From Pilatotrama ljubarskyi (Eukaryota > Basidiomycota > Agaricomycetes > Polyporales > Polyporaceae): DNA of 64,000 nt. This document shows, piece after piece, positions 1-11,676 of this stretch (the first letter of the stretch is position 1; the number at the start of each line of letters is the position of its first letter). The DNA is taken from contig MU277734.1 of NCBI GenBank assembly GCA_022385805.1, positions 13,656 to 77,655 of the forward strand, in the 5' to 3' direction. The notes below the pieces were generated by a model. The model saw only the letters and a list, made by a program, of their open reading frames with translations, did not search any database and was not told the DNA's origin. Both the position numbers and the translations under genes were made by a program.

Positions 1-2384
1 TATCCAAGAATATCCGGCTTTCCGCAAGCGTCGCGAAACGAGACGAACACGCCCTGATACAACGCATTTCCGGATGATCTCTCAAGCAGATACATCACCA
101 GTCTGGAGGACGTCCGCGCTCGGAGATGCGGTCGAGCCAGCGCGCCCAGGGGCTGAACTTTGGATGTATCCGACCAATTCCTGACTCTGATTTCATGACG
201 TGTCCGGGTCTGAACACAAAAGTTTGGGTGTGAACTACGATTTTGGATCGATTAGATCACCCACATATCCAACCTCCGGATATACGCCGGATAGGGCCTG
301 TTTCTGGTCCATTTCCTGCGCCGGACATTTTGGCGGTTTTGCAGTGAGTCTGCTCTGCGTTAAGAGGTAACGCGACGGTACGGTGTAGATACGTATTACA
401 TCGTGAGTATCCTCTGCGCGCGATTCTGGCGGTCAAAGGTCAACTGGGAGCCAATGAAGCCAAATACTTAGGGATACGTCGTGACAGATACGCGGACTGC
501 GCACTGCAACAGCGTCACCGATGTCCTCGGACTCTGACTCGACGGTCCCACTGCTGCTTGTGAGCGTACTTGCTTTGATATGTAGCCATATCCAGTTTCC
601 CTTGGTATTGTAATTGGATTGGAGGGCCGGATCGGCCTCGTCGCCCGGCTAGTACGGTGGCAATGGCATCGTGAGTCTTCCGCGCACACTCAGGTCTGGG
701 AGAGCAGCTTCAGGGTACGCTTAGCCCCCAATTCAGCATCGGAAGTGCGTGGCGTAGCAAATGGATACCCGAGTACTCTGACGGAGTCTGTTATAGCAGG
801 CATGCAAACGAGAGCGACCGCGAGCTCGCACTGATGAAGGGCTGTCGCATAATTAAGGCGTGGATAACGAAACTACCACGGAGGTAGAAGTCGCGATTCC
901 TCCGATATAGGATTGAAGAAGACGGTACGCGCGATTCTCTCGCAGAGTCTAGCTACGCCTAGATGCCGCGCAGTTCGCAGTCAGTCATTTCCCGCGGTGG
1001 CGAAGAATCGGGAGACGATCAAAGCGCAGGACTGCGTACGTGGAGCACTCACACTTTGTCAAGCAAATTGTTCGTCAACCTAATCTCAAAGCAAGGAAAT
1101 TACTTGACCTAGTACAGCCGCATGGGTCCCGCAGCATCTGAGAGCTCTTCTGGCGATGGTTGCATGCCACGGTGGTCTCTCGAACGGAGGACCGAGCTTC
1201 GAAGAGAAGCTTGACGCTCAGCACAAGGCTAGTCGGTTCCATTGTCCGCAAATCAGCCGCTTGCATATGGAAACCCTGTTTGCAAACCAGCCACAGAGAA
1301 GCACGAGCAGCCGCGCTCCCGGGTGTTCAGGTCGGGGTTCAACGCTTTTCGGCGACCATAGTTGCCAATCGCTGACATGCGTGTACTGTTGCTGGGCAGC
1401 ACTTGTCGGCGCCGCTGTAAAGGCGAGTTTCTATAAGGATGAGTGGGTATCTTCGTTGGGGGAAGGAAATATCACGATGCGGAGGCGCAGCGACCCACGA
1501 CCATCCGGAGTCATGGGCCTGCGAACAGTTCACGGATGTCGGTTCCTCTCGCATTGGCCAAGAAGTGGAACCGTCTGATTCAGTCAGGAGCAGTGCTCCG
1601 CGCCCATCCCGCAGCCACGCGCCCTGCCAATTGAGTCTTCACGTTAGGAGAAAGGAAGGAAGGTATCGGGCGGCGGTCGTGCTCACCCAAGTTCCCAACG
1701 CTACGCAGTATTTCGGTCTGAATGATCCGGTACGATAAGGCATGGGGATCCTAGGAGCCCCTCTTTGGTTAATTTGGCAAGTGCCCGTAGGCTAGCCAAG
1801 GTTCCAAGGATCCTGACGGCCTTGAGGACGTGCAGGTCCCTCCCAGCGCTCAGGCCACGGCATTGCTGTGGAGATCCCATCGTGATCGCACCGCACAACG
1901 GCGCTTGTTTAGGTTCCTTTCTGAGACTCGACTTGCCTTGCTCGGATTCGTATCCTTGGACTCTGGGATCTTCGCGTGCGACCTGTATCGGCGCGGGGTC
2001 ATGCGCATACTTGGTTCTGTGGCGAAGAAGCTTGCGGAATTCGAAATGGCGATGGACGAGTCGTCCCGCCTCAGCCTCCGTGCAGTGACTCACGTTGAGT
2101 CCGCCGCGGTGCTTGGTCCAAGTGCACGGCCGTGCGGTCAACCAGCGCACAGCAATATGGTCGTGGCGGGGCAACTGGTCCTGGTCCTGTCAACCCTCGC
2201 TTCCGCTGCGCACCTGCGCGCCCCAGATCGTCTCCCCGCCTCCTACTTATAGGCCGATCGCCACAACCCTTCACACCAATCCCCCGCTCTTCTGAACAAC
2301 GCCGACCTGCACCCGCTAAGCAATCGTCTCACCACGACCTACTACTCCTATCAGTACTGCTACCTCTTGGTGCCATCCTACACG
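1..2384. other. Intergenic; no supported gene
   Basis: Several open frames of 60-157 codons occur on both strands, but none has a family signature, convincing splice sites or an ATG in good context that I can defend. The distal part has scattered TCCGGATA/CGCCGGATA-type motifs (for example near 274-292). The last 150 bases act as the upstream region of the DUF6699 gene that begins at 2385. Confidence 0.5.
2244..2252 (+). promoter_or_regulatory. TATA-like box upstream of DUF6699 gene 1
   Basis: The sequence ACTTATAGG lies about 135 bases before the ATG at 2385, a spacing similar to that of the clear TATA box in front of the paralogue at 11677. This is inferred from sequence only. Confidence 0.35.
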
Positions 2385-3122
2385 ATGCCTGGACACCACC
2401 GCGTCCGCTTCGCAGACATCACCTCCACGCCGTCCTCGACGTTCTCCGACGCCACGCTTGCGTCGTCTCCTGGACCGGCAACTCCTCCTGCTTTGAAGCA
2501 GTCCCCGTTGCCCGCCAAGCATCGCAGCGCGTTCTCGCCGGCGTATTACCCGACCTCGCCGCTCCCCGCAGCGCCGGTGCAGATCCACCCCATCCTCGCA
2601 TGCGCTACTGGCTACGCCACGCCCCTAACCTGGGACGTTAGCCAATTCGTGGAGTCCGTGCTCGTTCGTGCATCGAACGGCACAGTGCGACCCTTGTCGG
2701 ACCAGGTCGTGAAGGAGCCCGCCACCACTCCGAAGGTCGCGTCCATCACCATCATCTCCGAACAGCTCCCGTGGGCCATCACCGTCCACCCGAAGTCCGA
2801 CGCGCACTGGGCAGCACCGTACGTCACGGTCGGAGACGTGTTGTACACGCTCTACCGCACGCTCCGCCTCGGGGTGACCACCGCCGAGCAGTTGCTGTGC
2901 GACTCCGCCCACTACCAGCGCGTGCACGACGCGTACGTTGCGCGGTGCGAGCGCATTGCGCACCCCGGTGACCGCGCGGAGGAGAAGTCGAAGGGCGTCA
3001 AGCGCGTCGACTTCCTGCTCCAGGCGCGGATGTTCAAGGGGCTGTCCTTGGTCCCCGAAGGTATCCCCGCCAAGGGACTTGCGCCGGGCGTGGTGTGGCA
3101 GCTGCACGTTGCGCGACCGTGA
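2385..3122 (+). CDS. DUF6699 domain protein 1
   Basis: Single-exon gene for a 245-residue protein of unknown function. I chose the ATG at 2385 (MPGHHRVRFADI) because it aligns with the start of the paralogue at 11677. The N-terminal 60 residues are Ser/Pro-rich and probably disordered. They carry RVRF at residues 6-9, followed by a segment shared with the paralogue (ASSPGPATPPALKQSPLP). The folded part starts near Trp83 (TPLTWDV). It contains the family hallmarks ITIISEQLPWAITV (about 121-134), YVTVGDVLYTLYRTLR (about 146-161), and a basic C-terminal part ending VKRVDFLLQARMFKGL. DUF6699 is abundant in Agaricomycetes and its biochemical role is not known to me. I infer a soluble cytosolic or nuclear protein, since no signal peptide or membrane segment is visible. 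Confidence 0.85.
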   Translation: MPGHHRVRFADITSTPSSTFSDATLASSPGPATPPALKQSPLPAKHRSAFSPAYYPTSPLPAAPVQIHPILACATGYATPLTWDVSQFVESVLVRASNGTVRPLSDQVVKEPATTPKVASITIISEQLPWAITVHPKSDAHWAAPYVTVGDVLYTLYRTLRLGVTTAEQLLCDSAHYQRVHDAYVARCERIAHPGDRAEEKSKGVKRVDFLLQARMFKGLSLVPEGIPAKGLAPGVVWQLHVARP

Positions 3123-5090
3123 GCGCGTCGCGAGTCGCGACCGCTGCGCCATCACCATCCCTACCGCCCTTTCATGCGCTATACCCCTTCCCTCGCTCAT
3201 CGCATGGACTATGCAGCCAGCGCATCATACGCCATCGGACTGCCCTATTACCTGTACTCTAATTGTACGAATACCCTCCCGTGTATCAGATACCCACCCC
3301 GACCTCTTTACGACGAACAAACCATATCAGTAGCATTGTATTCTTTCCTCCGGCATCATCACGACCTGGCTCCGTACGGTAGCACCTGTACTTATCTTGT
3401 ATGTATACTCACGAACTGTGACGACCGCGGTGATCAATGACATACGTTGTCGCGAATGACCCAGAGGGCTGAGCGTGCCACTGCTGCGCGAGCGAATGCG
3501 GACTTGGGCATTGCACAATGCACGGCCTTGCGGTCGGTGCCGTGCATCAAGGCACGACTATCTGCATTACGCCCACCGCCACATGCACGCCCCGAGGCTT
3601 GTGTGAACTCTACGCCGTACGGGAAGGACCGTCGGTTGATTCCGAACATCCACGAGCAGATATCCTGGCCAGCGGAATACACGATCCGCTGACAAGGGGC
3701 AAGCACTGCGACACACGAGCGAGTCTTGGAGAAAAGCCACGATTCCTGGGCACGGCACGTGGAGTTCTCTTGCCCCCTTTTTGGATGATCTGCGACGACA
3801 CGACTTCTGACCAGCGGTCATGGCATGAGATGCACGCCTGAGCAGAGCGGCATGATAGCCCCACCGTACTTTGGAACGGAGGGAAGTGGACAGCGGACTT
3901 ACGGCGTTCGCGTGGTTCCCCCGGGCCCGCTGCGGGAACCCCTTGGAGACCGCAGGAGTAAGATCTGCAGAAGGGTGTGGAGTCGATAGGCGCATGCTGA
4001 TTTCCAGTGCGCAGCCTTCTACCTCTGACCGGAATATCGATGCCGCAAGGGACATGAACTCTATTGAACGAGCTTGAACGCGGATGCCTTCCTTCGCACC
4101 GGCAGCCGGAGCACGTACCACGCCCTGCGGAGGTGGCACGAAGGGTCCACCGCCCTCCTGAACCATGTACAGGCGACGTTGGTAGGGTTCAGAGTTTGCG
4201 TGCAGGGCGTCAGGGGGACGGTATCCCGAACCTCCACTTTTGTCCCAGGGTTCTGTGGCTAAGCCTTACGTGTACCATAAGGCGTGCGGTCGCCCGCACG
4301 CCAAGTACGGTATCAGCAGTCTTCGAATAGCAATGGTGGATGTGTCCGGCGGATATTCGATCGGTGGAGCCACGAGGGACGTACTATTAGTACTTGAAGC
4401 TTGACAACCGAAACACGTCCTGAGTGTCCGCTTAGCCTAGGTTAGCAGAGCCCTTGCCTAGCAGTATGTCATGAACACGGCTACGATGGTGCGATACGGC
4501 GTACTCACCGCTCAATCATCATACAGCCAGTGCAGCATACAAGGCTGTTGCGTCGACGTCAGAATCAAGCTCGCTGTTGAGGTCACGCAGAGACGCCCGG
4601 AGCGCCGGTGCTGAAACCTTTGACTGACACTACTGTGATGAACGCCCAACTTGGCACGACGATGGGAGGACTGCCTCGTCGGCTTCCTCCCTTCGACGAC
4701 CGTTACACCAACTACGCCGACTTATTCTCGCCATGCTCTTCTTTTGAGTTCTCTGAGGAGGCAGCGTACCGTCCATTCATTCTGCCGTAGAGGACGACGC
4801 TGAAGAGCTACCGTAAGGCTTCAACTGTCCCTCGCGTGTAGCATTGCTACTCCACATCCTATCCCCCGTCCATCTCTACTCGGAAGAGCCTGCCAACTAC
4901 CCCAGCCCTGCCTCCATAGCTGCTCTCGTATAGCCTTTGGGCGTGGTTGTTGCTGTGCGGCCGCTGCCCAGCGTATCCTCAAGTAGCTCGATTGTCTCCT
5001 TGTCTGGATGTCCTACTCCCTCTGAATCTCATCACATCCCGCGAATCCACGGTCGCAAGCTCGCACAACACCTTCAGGTACTGAGACGAC
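3123..5090. other. Intergenic; no supported gene
   Basis: The 3' flank of DUF6699 gene 1 is followed by about 1.9 kb with no recognisable gene. A 199-codon ATG-initiated frame on the minus strand (4166 to 3567) has no family signature. A short frame at 4638-4790 (+) encodes about 50 residues, Pro/Asp/Phe-rich (LPRRLPPFDDRYTNYADLF); it could be a small gene or a stray exon, but nothing confirms it. Confidence 0.45.
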
Positions 5091-7248
5091 ATGGTCAAGA
5101 TCGGACGCTGCCGACGTTCCTCCTCCCGAGTGGACGGGCCTGCAAAGAAGGCGCTGCTCGTCGGAATCAATTACACGCATGCTCCTCCTCATCCGGGCTT
5201 CCCCCCTCTATGTCACGCTCGGGAGGACACGAAGGAGTTTGCGGAGCTTCTCATAGGTGTGTTTGCTCGTTCATGCGTCAACAGCTCGCCTGACCTCGCT
5301 AGCGAAATATGGCTACCGGCGGGAGAACATCGTCATGCTGCTGGACGAGGAGAATGGAGATCCAGGATACGCACCTACGCGGGGTAACATCGTGAGTCGT
5401 CCTGAGCCTTCTTGGTGATTGTACTTGACGGTGCATGTTCGCCGCAGCTGCGGGAGATTCGCAAGCTCGTGCACGGTGCCCGATCGGGAGATCATTTTAC
5501 ATTTTATTGTGAGTACTTGTGATTGTTCTTTCCCGACATATTCGGCAGCGCGCTAACCCCGGGACACGAAGATTCTGGCCATTCGGGTCAGATTGAGAGC
5601 CCCACAAGTGAAGAAGACGACGGAATGGACGAATGTACGCCGATCGACGCTCTCGTGCCCCGTTATGGACTGACAGGTCTTATTTGCAGACCTCGTCCCC
5701 GTCGATTACTGGCAGTACGGCCACGTAGAAGAGACGAAGAAGCGCATGATCCTCGACAACAAGCTTCGCAAGCTCCTTGTAGACACACTCCCCGTCGGTG
5801 CGAACCTTATCGCGATCTTCGACTCCTGCCACTCGGGCACGTTGCTCGATCTCGATCACTATCTCTGCAACAACATTTACTTTCCCTGGATCAGCCCCGG
5901 CTTCCGCAACCAGAAAACGTTGTTGAGACATGTTCGTGAGTGGTGATTGCGAGACTCTTGCTGTTGGAGATTCCCTGCTAACCACGACGTTACAAGGGCG
6001 CAAGAATGGCCAGTGTAAGTTGATCAATACTACCTGGTTCTCCTCAAAACACTACTGACAGGCTCTGGTAGATATGAGCCAGGCTGGGGTGAAAGTTATT
6101 ACAAAGAAAGTCACCCTTTCGGAAGGTCAGGCTAGACAAAGAAGTGCGCCGACACAAGGTAGCGCAGGTGCGTCCTCGCTGTCTATTCCAGGTGACAGCC
6201 TTGATTGACGATTTGGTCGATACAGGGACATCAACCTCGAGCGTACGCATCTACCAGCGCAAGCGGGTCAGCCAAGACGAAGTCCTCGTTTTCGACACGT
6301 CGGTTGGCATCGTCGAATCTGAAGGCGGCATAGCTAGGGAATACTCGGTCCACAGCGTCGAACGCCGGACCAGCTCGACGCTCGCCCAGGTGTTGGAGCA
6401 CTCCGGGAGCCAGCTCTCACTTACCATCACCACTTCACGACGGACTGAGAGCACGAGTGCCGAGGAGCTCGACGCGCGGCCGATGTGCTCCTCACCTATA
6501 GACATGAGAGTGTGCGATGGTTTCTGCGAGAAGCCGAGCAAAGTGTCGACAAATGTGCCGAACGTGGTAGGTCCCGTGCGCATGTGATAATGCAACTTGG
6601 TACTGACTGTTTCCTGTAGGTCTCAATATCTGCTTGCGGAGACTCGCAAATGACGTGGGACTCCAAGCGTCACTCGTTCACTCGGGTCAGGATCCATATA
6701 CTCACCACTCGGACTGATGCTGACGAGCAATTCTTAAAATTTAGGCCCTCATACAGCTGCTCAGTAAGCGCGGTCCGCCGATTTTGTCTTGGCTGCGCTG
6801 ACGATGGCATACTTCTTCCAGGACTTGAGCCCAACCAACCTATCGGTCATCTGATACGCACGTTGACGTGAGTTGTAGCCGTGCACCTCACATTCACAGC
6901 ACGTCGACCAACATCGCCCTGTAGGTTTCAGATGCACGATCATTCCCGCAAGCTGCACAATTGGAGCAAGAGACGCCGGGAGAGCTGGAAGGAGAAGACT
7001 AAAGGTGAAGCGATTCAAGGCACCGACTTTCAAGGCGCGAACGTGCCGGAGACTCCGTTAGAGCTCGTCAACTTCACAGAGCCTCAGGTGCGTCTTTGAG
7101 CCTTTCTGCATTTTGGGGCGACATTGACACCTGGTAATACTCTCTAGATAGGCAGCCTGCGAACCTTGGTATGTCTCCGAGTCCTCACGGGAGAGTGCTG
7201 GCTAATTTATGCCTGTTGCAGACGCTCGAAGAGCCCTTCAACCTCTGA
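5091..7248 (+). CDS. Metacaspase (type I-like), tandem copy 1
   Basis: Caspase-fold cysteine peptidase (family C14B), expected to cleave after Arg or Lys and to act in stress and protein-quality responses. My model has 13 exons: 5091-5256, 5303-5391, 5448-5508, 5572-5634, 5690-5935, 5997-6014, 6226-6566, 6620-6685, 6745-6763, 6822-6867, 6925-7087, 7148-7168 and 7222-7248. It gives 441 residues with all phases consistent. Beta-1 reads KKALLVGINY. The catalytic His is His109 in FYYSGHSGQ, split by an intron, and the catalytic Cys is Cys173 in IFDSCHSGTLLDLDHY. The C-terminal half has the family segment SISACGDSQMTW and ends TLEEPFNL. There is no long N-terminal Pro/Gln-rich prodomain; the caspase fold begins almost at the ATG. 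A paralogue follows on the same strand, so this is a local duplication. The 211-base intron 6 is the least certain splice. Confidence 0.88.
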
Positions 7249-8145
7249 TCCTTCATGCGGTTCTTGCTCTCTTTATATCATACCTCATCGGGACTAATCT
7301 CGCATACCCGGATCTGCATCATAATCGCATACTGAAACTGGACTTCTATACAACCCTTCGCACTCCCCTGATACTGCAGAGCCGCATGATCGTCATCTGA
7401 CGCGTGATCTCTCGTTGCCTGACTCTGTGCATGCTACGAGGGGTGCTCTCCCTTGCACCTCGCTCCATGGTTGAACCTCAGTATTCATGTCTCGATTGGG
7501 AGCTCGTTTCAGCTGGTGCTCCTAGCCGCTACGTCGCCTGTACTGACCCCTCACGTCTGCTCTGAACGCTCGGCCCTGGCTATCATGATACTCTGCCCTA
7601 ATCTCTCATGTACACGGAATGACTTTGAACGATACTTCCGCCCGTCGGGTGGGCCCGCAGGTGCGGTCCGTCGCGCCTAACCTTTCTCACACCGTGACCG
7701 AGCCGCCGGGGTAGGCTGGACCTGGCCCACGCTTCCACGAGACCACCTAGCTTCCATGGGCTGTTCTCTTCTTCGGAGGGTTGCGACTTGCGATGGTCCT
7801 GCGTTCCATTCAGCCTCAGGCTGTTCAGCCACCGCAAGAAGCCGGCGCGCCTTGAGGCATCTCGCTGTCTCGCGCTCCTCCTACATCGCGCGCGCCCAAG
7901 AATTTCAGACGGTCATATGTGTCGCGGTCCTGCGCGAGCTCCGAGGGGCCGATGCACCGGGCTATGCGACGCTGAAGGGTACTTTGGCTGCTTCAAGGCT
8001 GGGAGGGCACCGCTCCGCCGCCCAGGAACTCCTTTCAGAATTCGAAGGAGTGTCCGTGCTGATGCTGTCCAGGCTTTCCCCAGTTATAAGGCGAGTCAAA
8101 TGTCTCTTTTCCTCCCCACTACGAGTCCCTCCACTGGTCGATATC
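7249..8145. other. Spacer between the two metacaspases
   Basis: No separate gene was recognised. An open frame runs into metacaspase 2 from an ATG at 7756, but the added residues have no counterpart in copy 1. I therefore treat the stretch as 3' flank of copy 1 plus promoter and leader of copy 2. Confidence 0.5.
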
Positions 8146-10336
8146 ATGGTTGCAATCTCAAGAGCGTTGCTGCACCCTCCCGGGCTCCATAGTCCCAGGA
8201 AACCGGTGCAGAGAGCTTTGGTTATTGGGATCAACTACACAGCGGGCTCCGTCGACGGACAGCTGCAATGTGCCCATCGTGATGCACGTGCATGGTGCAA
8301 TCTTCTCAAGGGTGCGAGACTGCGCGCACACACAAGCCACTCAAAATTCTTCTCATGGCCTCGCAGAGACCTACAAGTATCGTGCTGAAGACATCACCTT
8401 GATGTTGGACGAGGAAGGCTGGGATCCGGCGCTCTTACCCACGAAGAAGAACATCGTGAGTGCTACTCGCTGACTATACGCACGGCGTCGTGCCAACATC
8501 TGTCTTGCATTGTACTTCAGCTCGTTCAAATCGCGAGACTTGTCCATGGCTTGAAGTCTGGAGACAGGATCGTATTCTTCTGTGAGACTGACCATGTCAT
8601 TCTGTCGTCGCCGTTCCCGCTCAATCTGGCACGCGCGCCCTACGAGATGCCGGGCATTCTGGACAGCTCCCCAGCGACAGCGTGAACGAAGAGGACGGTT
8701 TTGACGAATGTAAGTTAGCCGTATGCCTGTCAGGGTGCTAAACATGATGCTGATGCCACGCGCAGGCCTCCAGCCGGCACATCATGATAGTTGGAGCTCT
8801 GGAAAATCCGCAGAAATAATACTTGACAACGTGAGTGCACTTTGAAGGGCGCGTCACTTCAAGACGTGAGGTGCTCACCGGTCCACCATAGGATCTACGC
8901 AGATACCTCGTCGATCCCTTACCAGAGGGCGCTTCTTTGACGGCCGTCTTCGACTCTTGCCATTCTGGGACCCTATTAGACCTCGATCACTACCTCTGCG
9001 ACGCGGTTTACTTCCCTTGGCTGAGTAGGGGGAGACGGCGGTCTAGATCATTGTGGCAGCGAGTCGGTAAGTGGCCATGGACTACTAGAGCCTGAGGGCG
9101 CTTCACCGGCCCAGCGGCCCTGTTTCATCGCTGAACCGTTTGCTGCAGAGCGCAGGAATGCCCAAGGTCTTTAGAGCCGTTCTCATCAACCACTGAAACT
9201 TACTGAAGTCGTCGTACAAGATATGAATAGGACTAATGTCCGCGTCACTAGTTTGACACCCGATGCAGCTGCGAGCGCCGAAGTCACTGACAGTACAGTG
9301 GCCTTCCTGACTCCCATCCACGTTACTGAAAAGCTGATACATCTGTGCAGACGTCGTTCGCGGTCAGTCCGACGTGCGAGTGCATGGTCGCAGGCGTTTG
9401 GCGCGGGGGAGGATCGTCAAGTTTGATGCGACAATCGACCAGCTCTCTCCCGACTACGTTGGGGAGAAGCGCATCCTGCTCGAGCGTTCTCTATCCTTAG
9501 AGCTCAAACGTACGATCTCGTTGCAGTTCCAGAGGGATCCACAGCGGTCCTACACGGCCGACAACCAGTATCAGAAGCTGAAGGACTTTGCTTTCTCTCT
9601 CCTTAAACCGCGAAGCGAGTCGCCGGAGCCGATCAACAACTTGAAGTGTACGGGTGATTGCAAACCAGTCAAGAGCCCCAAAGTGCATGTAGTACGTGAC
9701 CTTTTTACAGTGTATCACTGCTGCTGGCTGAGCCGTCGTCGTAGGTGAGCATCGCCGCGTGCAAAGATCCCCAGCAGACCTACGAGAGCCGCCGCGGTCG
9801 GAGCATGACTATGGTACTCGGGCTGACGCGCATCAGTTGCGGCAACAATAGTACTGATAAATCCTTCTTCTGCAGGACCTTATCGAGCTGCTGAGTGAGT
9901 AGCCCGCTAGGATGGCAAGAGATCTCTCTTTCGATCCTTCCTTGCTTCCAGAAGTGGATCCACACCCTAGATGTCGCCAACTTGTCCAGAACCTGGGGTG
10001 CGTTCAGATGCTCCAGTTTGATTTGTGCAGGTTCCCTTCATGGAGATTTCTAGGCACCGCTTGCACGAGACCGCCATGAAAGTGCACGCAGCAAGTCGCA
10101 AGCAGCTCGAGAAGAGGAAGCGCGGTCGACATGTCAAAGTTCTTGACGGAGTGAACTTCCCTGAACCTCAGGTGCGACTGTCTTAAAATTGACTTCGCCA
10201 GTCCTAGCCACTAACTCTGCGCCAGCTCGGAAGCCAACACACATTGGTTAGCCGCTTGGTCACGACTGCAATCGCGAAGAGAGCTGATGCATACTTCGTT
10301 CGGTGACAGACGGATGAATATACCCTCAGAATGTAA
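8146..10336 (+). CDS. Metacaspase (type I-like), tandem copy 2
   Basis: Second C14B peptidase, 425 residues over 14 exons: 8146-8311, 8367-8455, 8521-8581, 8647-8709, 8766-8830, 8892-9066, 9149-9166, 9351-9691, 9745-9813, 9876-9894, 9952-9997, 10054-10171, 10226-10246 and 10310-10336. Beta-1 reads RALVIGINY. The catalytic His is His109 in FFYAGHSGQ, where Ala replaces the usual Ser before Gly-His. The catalytic Cys is Cys171 in VFDSCHSGTLLDLDHY. An acidic loop (SVNEEDGFDE) follows the His, as in copy 1. The later segment SIAACKDPQQTYESRRGRS matches the copy-1 element SISACGDSQMTW, and the protein ends TLTDEYTLRM. Exons 1-4 have exactly the same lengths as in copy 1, which shows tandem duplication. 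An extra intron at 8831-8891 splits the region that is one exon in copy 1. The donor at 9167 (GTCTTT) is weak. Confidence 0.87.
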
Positions 10337-11676
10337 AGCCCCGGCCTGTGCGCATGCATCCGAATCACTGGCTGTCCATTCTACTGTATCCATGATATTC
10401 CTGCCGACTTGCGATCATATACCCTACGTACTATGGACATCAGGGCTGCCCCATGCATATATACCCACCGTCTAGCACTTTCATATGATGTTTTGCTGTT
10501 TGACGGAGATGGATATTGCCCTACATATGCTGTTGTTCGCTACCACGCCTGTAAGGCCTGACTTCAGATGAATTCTCGAGTGACCTTTCACTTGCTTGAT
10601 CTCGGAGGGAACGGGCAGGGAAGTCGAGAAAGAGGTGTCTAGGCGCCTATCGCTGTGGCCCAGCCAAGCGCCCGTACCCTTCACATCTTCACATGGACGA
10701 GCGTAGCACGAGGCGCCGTGGTGTTGGACCACAACCGCCAAGTCGAACCCAGCTCCTTTGTCACACTCACACCTCCTCGGCCTCGGGTCCAGACGTCCAG
10801 AAGGGCTTCGCTATGATTGCTCCTGCGTGTGGTTTGATATACGCACGCAGCAGACTTCCTTTCTCTCGCCTGCGCCGCGGCACTCCCAGCCAGCGCACCA
10901 GATATGGATTACTAGCAGCCGTGACAACCTTTGCGCAGCTGCCATTTGCACGTCAGCCGAGTATTCATCATGGTAAGCAGAACCCGTGGAACATGGTCTT
11001 GTAATGCGATGTCGTCGCCCCTGTGGAGGTCGTTGCGTCGGCGGTCGTAGCGCCCTCTGCACTGGACACGTCATTGCTTGTGGTAGTTGTGGTCATGGCG
11101 GTGCACCGCCGCCGCCCGACATTGACCCAAATGTTGAGATAGCCTAGACGCCGTAGGGCTCTTGTCGTCAGCCGGCGTCGGGACACCTCGTGTACCGATC
11201 CCCACGAATGACGCAGCGGCACAGGGCTATATACGGGATACGTGCTAGACGTGCTTGTCGTCGGTCGGTCTCCCATAGGTCCCGACAGCGCAGGGCAGAG
11301 GCGGAGCACTGTCAGCCGTGTTGCTGTGCGTTCGCCCTTGGTCTCAAACTATAGCGTCACCCGCCATCGTGAGGCACGGCCTGCCCCGACTGTGCCCGCT
11401 TCTTGTCGGGGGGAAAGTCGTTAGCAGGACGACCGAGTTGGCCATATGGGTCTCAGGCGCGAGTCATGGACTCCTTTGTCTGCGCAGCCGCCGGGGAAGC
11501 GTACGGTGTCACGGCCCAAGGTCCATGCACTATATAAGCCTCGTTTTGGCAGGTAGCCTCGTCCCGCATCCTCTTTCTCACCACCAGCACCCTCGTACGC
11601 TACCTTTGCCCGAGCACCCCCAGCACACCGGCCTCAGTGTTATTCCACCTCTCAAGTCGCATCCTCCACCGTTCAG
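10337..11676. other. Intergenic; promoter region of DUF6699 gene 2
   Basis: No gene was recognised between metacaspase 2 and the TATA box at 11531. Short frames here on either strand lack family features. Confidence 0.5.
11531..11538 (+). promoter_or_regulatory. TATA box of DUF6699 gene 2
   Basis: A clear TATATAAG motif sits 146 bases before the ATG at 11677, followed by a pyrimidine- and CA-rich leader typical of fungal 5' regions. It suggests a regulated rather than constitutive promoter. Confidence 0.55.

Noticed and set aside
3567..4166. ATG-initiated minus-strand frame of 199 codons
   Set aside because: No family signature, composition typical of chance frames in GC-rich DNA, and competing plus-strand frames of similar quality.
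7756..8145. N-terminal extension of metacaspase 2 from an upstream ATG
   Set aside because: The frame is open, but the residues have no counterpart in copy 1, whose protein starts at the position matching 8146.
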